The translations under genes and the position numbers were made by a program. A stretch of DNA of 64,000 nucleotides from Rutidosis leptorrhynchoides (lineage: Eukaryota > Streptophyta > Magnoliopsida > Asterales > Asteraceae). The notes beneath the pieces were generated by a model. It made no database searches, was not told the DNA's origin, and was given only the letters and a program-made list of their open reading frames with translations. Every line of letters starts with the position of its first letter. Position 1 is the stretch's first letter. Shown here piece by piece: positions 48,726-61,910 of the stretch. The DNA lies in NCBI RefSeq assembly GCF_046630445.1, contig NC_092338.1, positions 343,485,501 to 343,549,500 on the forward strand, given 5' to 3'.

Positions 48726-50254
48726 TTCTCTATACGATTGAATTTCAAAAAAGAGGCCTACCACACTGCCATACATTGTTATGGCTGCATTCTACAGCTT
48801 CAACTTCAATAACCGAATGCCTAGATGATTACATAAGTATGGAACTCCCTGATCCCAAAAGTGATCCGGCTGGTTACGCAGTCATCTCCGCTACTATAAT
48901 GCACGGGCCATGCGGCGCAAAAAAACCTCGTGCACCATGTATGGAAGGTTTTGCTTGTAAAAAGAAGTTTCAAAATAAATAAAACAATAAGACTTTCTTC
49001 GACACCGATGGCTGCGCACACTACCGAAGGCGCAGTACTGGTGTCTATACCACATGAAATGGTGTTAAGCTAGATAACAGTTACATTGTACCTTATAATA
49101 GACTGTTATGTATGAATTATCACGCTCACATCAATGTTGAGTGCTGCTGCTCGACTACTCTTATCAAATATCTCTTTAAATACATCTCAAAGGGTACTGA
49201 TCGCGTGGCTTCTCGCATTACCAAACCAATAGGCAGTGGTAGCGACAGGTCAACTAGAACTTCTCAACCGGTTGATGAGATACAGAATTTTATAGACGCC
49301 CGCTTTATATGCCCACATGAAGCTTGCTGGCGCATTTTTAAGTTCCCAATTCATCACCGTGAACCAGCTGTTCAGATCCTCGCTGTTCATTTAGAAAACA
49401 TGCAACTAATGATGTTTCATGAACAGCAACAGCTCACCTCGGTGATTGCAAACAATCCGATGAAAAAAACAACTCTAACTGAGTGGCTACGTTATAACGC
49501 GTCTTCATCCCTTGGAAAACACCTCACCTATTTGGAATTTCCTTCTGAATTTGTTTGGTACGACGCAAAAAAATGTTGGCAACGGCGAACAAACTTGAAG
49601 AAACCTTCTATTGGGAGAATATCCTACATACATCCTTCGTATGAAGAGGCTTTCTTTCTTAGAATGTTACTTTGCCATCAGACAGGTTGCCAAAGTTTTG
49701 AAGATATCAGAACTGTTAACAAAGTTGTCCATGGTACATATCGGTTGGCCTGTCAGTCTGCTGGTTTGTTAGGCGATGATAAAGAATGGGCAACGGCATT
49801 GAAGGAAGCATCTACTTCTGCAATAGCTTCGCTCCTTTTTTGCTCATATATTGGTATACTGCATGGTCAGTAATCCAGCTGAACTCTAAGAGAACCATTG
49901 GAAATTGATGTCAGACGACATACCACTACGTGCAGCAGCGACATTAAATATGCCAAGTCTGCACATAAATGATGAGGACCTCCATAATTATGTTCTGTTT
50001 GAGGTTGAAGTCCTTTTAAATCAATATTCAAAGTCAATTTCTGATTATGCGCTTCCAACATTACCAGCCGACCTCCTTGTCGATCTAGCAAATAGGCTAA
50101 TCATGGAGGAGAAAAACTACAACCGCGAAGCTCTCGACGTCGAACGATTGGAGATGGAACGTAGTATGAACTCAGAACAGAAACAAGTGTATCAACTGGT
50201 AACAAATTCTTCTATTGTTAACCAACCTGAATTAGTTTTTGTGTATGGCCATGG
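48726..50254 (+). pseudogene. Helitron RepHel: HUH/two-Tyr Rep domain and start of the helicase
   Basis: Rolling-circle Rep nuclease. The HUH motif is at 48764-48772 (HCH in QKRGLPHCH). The two catalytic Tyr are at 49169-49171 and 49181-49183 (KYLFKYISKG). HINVECC, FIDARFICPHEACWRI, REPAVQILAVHLENMQ and YLEFPSEFVWY follow as in plant Helitrons. The helicase linker contains MEEKNYNREAL and NSEQKQVYQLV, and the sequence stops at VYGHG, where E is inserted. Breaks: TAA at 48980, TGA near 49056, a frameshift near 49830, TAA near 49888. The catalytic residues themselves remain. Confidence 0.9.
50250..50254. repeat. Target-site duplication of E, left copy
   Basis: CATGG, repeated at 61231-61235. 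Taking one copy away restores the helicase frame through GHGGTGKT. Confidence 0.93.
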
Positions 50255-50749
50255 TATAACGACCCTCATTTTTTCCATTCTACATTTCTCATTTTCCATT
50301 CTATATTTCTCATTTTTCCATTCTAAACTTTTCCTTATTAAATGCCCAACAATATAATTAAACTTAATAATTAAACTTTAATCGATAATTGTTAAGCGTT
50401 AATAATTATAAAATATACTAATTAACTTTGTACATAAATCGACAAGTTAATAAAAATAATAAGTTAATAAACTTTTGTGAGTAAATAAATAACTTTAAAA
50501 CTTGAGTGATTAAAATAATTAAACTTGGATAATTAAGGAATTATTTAAGCTAAATTTAAGTACAAGGACTAAAGTGAAAAATCCTAAACCCTAGCCCCAT
50601 AAACCCTAGCCTATTTTGGAAGGGTAAAATACCCCTTCTAACCCTCAAAATTTCGGCTCCCATGACCTACCCTAACCCCCTCTTCAAGCCAACTTGTTCC
50701 CTAAGTAATTCCTAATTAAACCCTAATTCTAGAATCCTCCTAGCACTCC

Positions 50750-50758
50750 TATAAATAG
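50750..50758 (+). promoter_or_regulatory. TATA box of the E 5' LTR
   Basis: TATAAATAG, followed 50-80 bp downstream by a CT-rich leader typical of plant transcription starts. The same sequence is in the 3' LTR at 59000-59008. Confidence 0.7.
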
Positions 50759-51382
50759 AGGCTTAACCTAACCCATTCTATGTACCAAATCACAATTACA
50801 ACTCTCTCCCAAAAATCTCTCTCCCCTCTCTTGTTTTCGGCCAAAACCGAACCCCAACACCATCATCACCATCGAAATCTTCAAGGGATTTCCAAGTGAT
50901 CTTCAAGTGTTCTTCGCGTTCTTCATGTTCTTCAAGAGTCTTCAAGGAGTTCTTCAAGTTTATCAAGGCTTCAATCTTCAATCTTCATCGTGTTCATCGC
51001 TTCTTTGTTAGTCACCTTGAATCTTCAAAGGTATAACATAAACCCTAAACTTTTTACATAAACTTGATCTTTGTTAATTCACATTCATAATATAAACTTG
51101 TTTATTCATAAGTATATACATAAACACACCTAGATCATATACATTTATATTGATCATGTAAAAAACTAAATATACATGTACATACATACATGTTGACTTT
51201 TTTTAAAAAAAAAGGGAAAAGGAAGTTTGATCTTTAAAAGCTAGGAGATTAGATAAAGATTTGTTTATGGTTAATTTAGGAAACAAAATAAATATATATA
51301 AATATACATATATATCGACATATACATATATATACATGTAAAAAAAATATTTTTATTATATGTATATATACACACGAAAATA

Positions 51383-51383
<1 letters not shown>

Positions 51384-51456
<73 letters not shown>
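51384..51456. repeat. (AT)n array in the E 5' LTR
   Basis: About 73 bp of AT/TA dinucleotides. The 3' LTR has a longer interrupted version at 59606-59751. Confidence 0.92.
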
Positions 51457-51457
<1 letters not shown>

Positions 51458-52957
51458 TAAACCCTAATTACTTAAACCCTAAACCTATTAATTATTAAAC
51501 CCTAATTCATTAAACCTAACCCTAATTATTTAATACCACTTTATTTATTAAAACCCTAATCATTACCTAAGCATTACTACATTAAATAAAACTCTAATTA
51601 CTAAACCCTAATTTATTAAACCCTAGGACATTAATTACTAAACCCTAGTTATTAAATACTACTTTAATTAACTAACCCTAATTAATGAAACCCTAATGCT
51701 ACTTATACTATTAATTAACATGTATACACTATTACTATTACTAATACCTATAACCTACTACTTATATTATAACACATAAAAACATTTTGGGATATGTATT
51801 AGAGATGTATAGATCTTCGAACTTTCTTGATGAATGGTTTCTACGAAACTCTAGGCGGAAGGGTTTGGATTTCCGATTTAAAGGGTCCTATAGCTCAAGC
51901 CCCTAGACCTGAAATGGCCATTCGAAGGGAAAGGGGTGATTGGAAGCTTATCTAATACGGCAAGTATCCTAAAATGGAAAACACTCTTAAAGTAGAAACT
52001 TTCTAGTTATAGAAACTTACTAAGATAAGAAACCTACTAAAAGTGGAAACTTTCTAAAAATAGAAACTTACTAGAAAAGGAAAATGAACTATACTTAAAA
52101 CACTATCATACCTAAACATTTACTTAAACATGGGCAAAAACACTTACTACTCTTAAATGTCAATAGGTTGACTTTCTGTTCGTTCCAACTTTCTATTCCG
52201 AGGAATAACTAGCTCATCTCTCTGCTTACTAAGGTGAACTCATAGCCCCACTCTTTATTGCTAGCAAACTTACTTACTTTTATTGGGGTGAGACACATGC
52301 TGTTTTTACATTTTATACTTTAGACACAAGTACCAACTGCTAAAACTATGCTATACCCGGCTATGTCCGACTAAGTCCCTACAGTGATATTTTTAATTGC
52401 TCGTTGATTGCATGCTTAATTATTGGGGGTAGGCCTATCGGGAGTAACGTCCCCGATACATTTGACTAAGTGTTTGTATTACTTAATAATGAAATTAAAT
52501 CGACAAGGACATACACAACTTGTCATTGGGGCAAACTTGAACGTTTAGTCTAAATATCACGCCTTGGCATAACTTTTTGATCCTGCGGGAGATCAACTTT
52601 ACAAACTAAATCTTGTGGTCTAAAATAACGGTCAAACATATTTGTTAAACCTATGAACTTCACTCAACGTTTTTGGTTGACACTTTAGCATGTTTTGTCT
52701 CATGTGCTGTTTGATTCAAGCTCTTATACTTACTGCTTATGTGATGTTACTTGGATATAGGATCAAGAGATATCGCATTTATAACTATTGCATTTAAACA
52801 TTTACTTTATTCCTTTGTAACGACATATCATTTTACGCTGCGTACTCTCAATAAAGTTTGATTTTATCATTAAGTATTGTTCTCGTTTATTATAATATGT
52901 TGGTTGTTTGATATTAAGTCACATTTCGCCCAGGCCCTAACTGGGGGTGTGATAGAT

Positions 52958-52969
52958 TGGTATCAGATC
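52958..52969 (+). promoter_or_regulatory. Primer binding site of E
   Basis: TGGTATCAGATC, three bases after the LTR. It differs by one base from the TGGTATCAGAGC of B, C and D. Confidence 0.85.
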
Positions 52970-53170
52970 AAACCAGGTTGTTATTGAGAACCAGGATTGC
53001 ATCTTTATGTGTGCCTAATTTGCTAGCTAGGGTGCCTTAGCAATCTAGGAAACTATAACCTTTCCTGCCTTAGACTTTAAAGCACTTAGGATTGCCCTAT
53101 AATCTTAACATTTATGCTTCACTAAACTTGACTAAAAGATTCTAATCAAAGTCTCTTTCCTAATGTTAGG

Positions 53171-53864
53171 ATGTCAAGCTCAAGCGTTAATAAACCTAAC
53201 AAAGTAACTCATAACCCTACCACCGAAGTAGGTGTTGGACACTCTGCAACTTCGAGACCTGTTCGAAGTCCTTCCTATAGTCCTGCCTCACCATCACCAA
53301 ACTATAGTCCAGATACTCTACCTGCTTCTCCTGAATTTCACCCAACTCAAGGATCTGAAAAGCAAAGGAGAAAGCCATGTTGATTCTGCTGACTCTGACT
53401 CTTTTCACTCATTGGTACATAAACCAATGAGTACTCCTGAATGGGATGCTCTTCAAAACCTCCCTAACTAAGACAGTGACTTCTCAAATTACGAACCTGA
53501 AGAAGAACCTATTGAAGAATCATCTGAAAACTCAACTCTAAAGAGGAAGCAACCGGAACCCGCTACCAGTCCATTATTTTTTAATAACATGAAACACGTA
53601 AGGGTAAAGTCTGATATCATCAACCTTCAGAGTAGTTGTAAGAAGAATAGGGAGTTTAGTAGACGTCATGTTGCTCGAATAGAAGTGCGTCTAAACAACC
53701 TAGAAAAAGAAAACAAAATCTTGAAGGAAATTATCAAAGAGTCCCTCGATTCTCAAACCGAAAGGTTAGAGAAACTTGTGAAGGATAACATGGAGAAAGT
53801 GATGAAGCAGTTTGAGGACGAGAAGAAGAAATATGAAGACTACTTCAATCTTAATATTCTTTAG
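53171..53864 (+). pseudogene. ORF0 of element E (frameshifted)
   Basis: Position matches ORF0 in B and D. It begins MSSSSVNKPNKV and is Ser/Pro-rich (RSPSYSPASPSPNYSPDTLP). A frameshift near 53345-53380 leads to a second frame (HVDSADSDSFHSLVHKP) with one TAA at 53469, an acidic stretch (YEPEEEPIEE), then a long C-terminal coiled coil (RLNNLEKENKILKEII, ETERLEKLV-like heptads, KQFEDEKKKYEDYF) ending at 53864. About 230 codons in total. Gag follows 220 bp later. Same layout as the other ORF0s but little direct identity. Function unknown. Confidence 0.65.
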
Positions 53865-54084
53865 TTATTTTTCCATTTTCCATCTATGTAAAGGCTATGC
53901 CTTAAACTATTCCTATTCCCGAATCGTGTATTAAAAGGCTTATTTTAACGCCTCGTTCCTTAATAATATAAAGTGTTTTATTTATATCATGTGATATCAA
54001 TACTTTATCCTACTCCTACTTGTAATTGCTCAACCCTATAACTTGTTAACTTATCCGGCTTATGTTCACTTATGTAGCAACATC

Positions 54085-57000
54085 ATGGTTCGTCCAGATG
54101 CACCTACTGTTAACAATATCGTATTGACTACCGAAAATTCAAACAACTACTCACTGCCGCACAAGGCAACGCTCAAGCCACTAATGTTAATCCTCAACTA
54201 AAACCTTGTTCATACAAGGATTTCACAAACTGTAATCCTCCTGCATTTAAGGGAAATGAAGAAGCAGTTGAACTAGTTCGCTGGTTCGAGAAGATGGAAT
54301 CCATTTTTCGTATTTGCAACTGTGGTGATAACGATCGAGTAAAGTATGCCACTAGCTCATTGGGTGGCAATGTTTTAACTTGGTGGTCTGCTCATGCCAA
54401 GTCCATAGGAATTGATAATGCTAATGAAATTTCATGGGACGAACTCAAAAGCATGATGATTAATAAATTCTACCCTCGAAGTCAAGTTCAGAAACTTGAA
54501 GCTGAGTTCTGGGAATTAAAGGTAAAGGGAACTGATATTGAAAGCTACACCAACCGTTATCTTGAGCTTTCTACTCTATGTCCCGAGATGTTTCCTACCG
54601 AAGCTAGAAGGATTGAACGATATATTGAAGGTCTCCCCGAGTATGTTCAAGGGAATGTTATTACTGTCGAGAAGGTTACTCTTGATGATGTGATTCTCAT
54701 GGCACAAAATCTGATGTTAGGCAAGAGAAGGAGAGCGTCGGCTAATAAGCAGGTTGAAACTAAGGGTAATGATGGTAAGAGGAAGTTTGAACCATCTCAA
54801 GGTTTGACTCAGAATGTTAGTAAGAAGCCTGCGGATGGTACAAAGTCGAATTATAAGGGTTCATATCCTTTCTGTATTCGTTGTGAGAGGCATCACCCTG
54901 GGCAGTGTACTGCTGTTTATGCGTTGTGTAAGAAAGTGGGACACGTAGCTAAGACGTGTAAGACTCCTCCAAAGGATAAGGCTATTGTTCCAGCTAAAGC
55001 TCCTCCAACTTGCTATACTTGTGGAGAAAAGGGACACATTAGTCCAAATTGTCTTAAGAAGAAGGATAATCCTGCTACTGGAGCTAATGCTACTGCTGCG
55101 AAGGGTCGTGCGTTTGTTATTACTGCTGCTGAAGCCCGAGATGAGGATGAGGTCATCACGGGTACGTATCTTGTCAATAATTGTTATGCAACTATTTTAT
55201 TCAATACTAGTGCCGACTGAAATTATGTGTCTAGTGATTTTTGTACCCTATTTACTGAAAAACCTCAACCCTTAGAAACTAAAAGATTAGTAAAAGTAGC
55301 CAATGGAAAAGTCATGCAAGTCAATGAAATCTATAATAACTGCAACCTAATCTTAGCCGATAAAGAATTTAAGATAGACCTTTTGCCGGTCGAGCTCGGA
55401 AGTTTTGACGTCATAGTTGGAATGGATTGGTTACGTCCATTACATGCTGCTATCATGTGTTACGATAAAACTGTCCAAATTCCATTGGGAAATGGAGAGA
55501 CTCTCATCATCCAAGGTGAAAAGAGTGGTTCCAATCTCAACATTATCTCCTGTATTAAAACTCGCAAGTACCTTATGAAAGGTTATCCAGCTATTCTAGC
55601 ACACGTTAAGATGATTGAATCGAAAGAGAAGCATATTGAAGATGTACCAGTGGTTAAAGACTTTTCTGATGTGTTTCCCAAAGATCTTCCTGGTCTTCCA
55701 CCTCCTCGACAAGTTGAATTTCAAATTGATTTAACTCCCGGTGCTGCTCCTATTGCTAAAGCTCCGTATCGTTTAGCGCCCTCCGAAATGAAGGAATTAT
55801 CCAACCAACTCCAAGAACTTTTGGATAAAGGTTTTATTCATCCAAGCTCGTCCCCAAGGGGAGCTCCTATTCTGTTTGTTAAGAATAAAGATGGTACATT
55901 AAGGATGTGCATTGATTATCACGAACTTAACAAGCTTACTATCAAGAATCGTTATCCGTTGCCGCGTATTGATGATTTATTCGACCAACTCCAAGGGTCA
56001 AGCATCTATTCAAAGATTGATTTAAGATCTGGTTATCACCAACTCCAAGTCAAGGAATCCGATATTCCTAAGGCTGCTTTTCGCACTCGCTATGGACACT
56101 ATGAATTTTGTGTCATGCCTTTTGGTTTAACTAACACACCTGCTGTGTTCATGGATCTTATGAACCGTGTTTGCAAACCCTATCTTGATAAATTCGTCAT
56201 TGTTTTCATTGATGACATTTTGATCTACTCCAAGAGTGAGGAAGAACATGAGCAACATTTGCGCATGATTCTTGAACTCTTAAGAAAGAAACAACTCTAT
56301 GCTAAATTTTCTAAGTGCGAGTTTTGGCTCAAAACCGTACAATTCCTTGGACATGTTGTTGATAGAAATGGAATACATGTCGATCCAGCTAAGATTACTG
56401 CTATTCAGAACTGGGGGATACCAAAGACTGCGAAGTATATTCGTCAATTTTTGGGACTTTCCAGTTACTATCGAAGGTTTATAAAAGATTTTTCCCTACT
56501 TGATAAACCTCTTACAAAGCTAACTCAAAAAGGAAAGAAGTTTGAGTGGTCCGAAGAATAGGAATCTGCTTTCAAGATTCTGAAGGAGAAATTGACCACA
56601 GCCCCGATTCTATCTTTACCCGAAGGTACTGACGACTTTGTTGTTTACTGCGATGCTTCGAAGCAAGGCTTTGGTTGTGCAACGAGAAAAGGTCATTGCC
56701 TACGCATCTAGGCAGTTAAAGAAACATGAAGAGAACTATACCATACATTACCTTGAGTTAGGTACCGTGGTATTTCCATTAAAGATATGGAGACATTATC
56801 TATATGGTACTAAGTTTACGGTGTACACTGATCATAAAAGTCTTCGACACATCTTTGATCAAAAACAGCTGAACATGAGGCAAAGCCGATGGCTCGAGTT
56901 ATTGAACGATTATCACTGTGAGCTGAAATATCATCCTGGCAAGGTGAATGTAGTTGCCGATGCCCTTGGTCGGAAGGACGATGTCAAACGTGTTCGTGCT

Positions 57001-58479
57001 CTAAATTTAAAAATCAAATCGAATCTTATATCACGAATCTGTGAAGCTCAATTGGAAGCTATTAAACCGACACTTATCGAAGGTGAAGGACCTATCAGTT
57101 TTGAGAACCAACTTCAAGTGAAAGCTAATGGTACACGGTACTTTGACAACAGAATTTGGGTTCCTCGCTTCGGTAATCTCCATGAACTAGTCTTGGTTGA
57201 AGCACATAAGACTAGATATTCTATTCATCCCGGTTCCAGTAAGATGTATCATGATGTGAAGCAATTCTACTGGTGGCCTAACATGAAAGCCGACATTGCT
57301 ACTTATGTTAGTAAGTGTCTCACTTGTTTGAAGGTCAAGGCCAAACATCAAAAGCCTTCTGGTCTGTTGACTCAACCCGATATTTCGCAGTGGAAGTGGA
57401 AATGTATCACTATGGACTTCGTTGCTAAGTTACCTAAGACTGCAAACGATAATGATACTATTTGGGTCGTAGTTGATCGCCTTACTAAATCTGCGCATTT
57501 CATACCGATCAAGAAAACCGATAAGATGGAGAGATTATCGCAACTCTATATTAAAGAAATTATCTCACGTCATGGTGTTCCTATCTCGATTATTTCTGAT
57601 CGCGACAGTCGATTCGTATCCAGATTCTGGAAAACTTTACAATCTGATCTTGGAACTCAACTCGACATGAGTACAGCATATCATCCGCATACTGATGGTT
57701 AGAGTGAACGAACTATTCAAACCATGGAAGATATGCTACGTGCTTGTGCAATTGATTTCGGCAAAGGTTGGGATAGACATCTACCTTTAGTTGAATTTTC
57801 TTACAACAACAGTTATCACTCCAGTATTAAAGCTGCACCTTTTGAAGCTTTATATGGCCGGAAGTGTAGATCCCCTTTGTGTTGGGACGAACTCGAGGAC
57901 CGACATTTAACTGGTCTTGAAATCATTCACGAAACTACTGAAAAGATCGCTCAACTTAAGCAACGTTTAGAAACTGCTAGTAGCCGACAAAAGAGCTATG
58001 CCGACAAGAAACGAAAGGATATAGAATTCCAAGTTGGAGATAAAGTCATGTTGAAAGTATCCCCTTGGAAAGGTGTTGTTCGCTTCGATAAACGAAGTAA
58101 ACTAAGTCCACGATATGTTGGACCTTTCACAGTCACTCAAAGAGTTGGTCCCGTGGCGTACCGATTACAACTACCAAACGAACTCAGTCAAGTACATGAT
58201 GTGTTTCATGTCTCAAATCTTAAACGGTGTCTTGCTGATGACACACTGGTTATTCCTTTGGATGATGTCCGCATTGATGAGAAAATGCACTTCGTTGAAG
58301 AACCTATAGAAATCATGGAAGGAGAGGTCAAACAAACGCGTAAAAACAACATACCTATCGTTAAAGTCCGTTGGAATTCGCGTAGAGGCCCCGAATATAC
58401 ATGGGAATGCAAAGACCACATGAAACGGAAATATCCCCATCTCTTCTCAACTGCTGATGCAAACGAGGAATCTACCTAA
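54085..58479 (+). pseudogene. gag-pol: Element E gag-pol, two frameshifts and three stops
   Basis: The start MVRPDAPTVNN shifts frame near 54140. Gag then reads YKDFTNCNPPAFKGNEEAV, LTWWSAHAKSIGID and CCHC knuckles (CYTCGEKGHISPNC; CALCKK-like CxxC region near 54925). The protease site reads LFNTSAD then TGA (55218), so catalytic DTG has become NTS. Reverse transcriptase is long and open ([33 protein letters not shown]) up to TAG at 56559. RNase H follows with a deletion of about 8 bp near 56678 (GFGC...QREK). Integrase has HHCC (CLTCLKVKAKH), ISDRDSRFVSRFW, TAG at 57700 in place of Gln in DGQSER, then EDMLRAC and a chromodomain-like end ([15 protein letters not shown]). Lineage as D. Confidence 0.93.
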
Positions 58480-58516
58480 AAACTTCGGGATGAAGTTTTC
58501 AATAACGGGGAGGTAC

Positions 58517-61230
<2,714 letters not shown>

Positions 61231-61910
61231 CATGGCGGTACGGGCAAAACTTTCTTATGGAAGTCAATTATCACAGCATTAAGAGCAAGAGGGAAGATTG
61301 TACTGGTTGTGGCATCGTCCAGTGTTGCTTCGCTACTGCTGCCTTCCGAAAGAACTGCGCATTCTCGGTTCAAACTGCCATTGGACCCAACAGATGAATC
61401 AATGTGTAATATAAAGAAAAATACTCAGATGGCAAAGTTGATCAAGAGTACAGATCTAATTGTCTGGGATGAAGCACCAATGAATGAAAAGCGCTGTTTC
61501 GAAGCTCTAGACAGGAGCCTAAGAGACATCCTAGAAAACAATTCACCTTTTGGGGGAAAGTCTTTTATTCTTGGGGGTGATTTTAAGCAAACGCTACCAG
61601 TAAAGAAAAAAGGGAGCAAATCTGACATTTTACGTGCTTGCATTACAACTTCATATCTGTGGCGAGACTTCAAAGTATTTGTTCTAACACAAAATATGAG
61701 GTTACTCCGTCCAGATTTGTCAGCATCTGAAAAGGCGAGGAATGAGGAATTTTCGCGGTGCTTATTAAGTTTGGAAAACGGTCTTATAGGGACTCCTGAA
61801 TCGGAAGACCCACATAATAGTCGTTGGGTATGTATCCCAGATAGGTACTACAATCCCGATGATGAAAATGGTCTAGAAAATTTAATTTCTTTTATATACC
61901 CCCGTGAAAC
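61231..61910 (+). pseudogene. Helitron RepHel: PIF1-type helicase, continued
   Basis: DNA helicase domain that unwinds the donor strand during Helitron rolling-circle transposition. Immediately after E: HGGTGKTFLWKSII (Walker A), then KIVLVVASSSVASLLLP, TAHSRFKLPLDP, DLIVWDEAPM (Walker B, DEAP), FGGKSFILGGDFKQTLPV and LTQNMRLLRPD. The frame is open throughout and breaks at NLISFIYPRETV, where the LTR of F starts; the remaining helicase motifs lie beyond it, outside the window. The reading continues the frame interrupted at 50254 once one CATGG is removed. Coding sequence looks well preserved compared with the Rep part. Confidence 0.92.

Larger units (their letters stand above)
50255..52954 (+). 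repeat. Element E 5' LTR (2700 bp)
   Basis: Head TATAACGACCC, TATA box at 50750, CT-rich leader (50800-50835), a long AT array (51384-51456), a cluster of AAACCCTAA telobox motifs (51457-51700), and the shared tail block (52651-52705). Confidence 0.93.

Noticed and set aside
48726-49873. Rep motifs as an integrated geminivirus or plasmid Rep
   Set aside because: Two-Tyr KYLFKY motif, plant RepHel phrases and a linked PIF1 helicase identify a Helitron.
50796-50981. 61-aa minus-strand ORF repeated at 59046-59231
   Set aside because: Lies in the CT/TTC-rich leader of the E LTRs; Glu/Lys-rich translation comes from composition.
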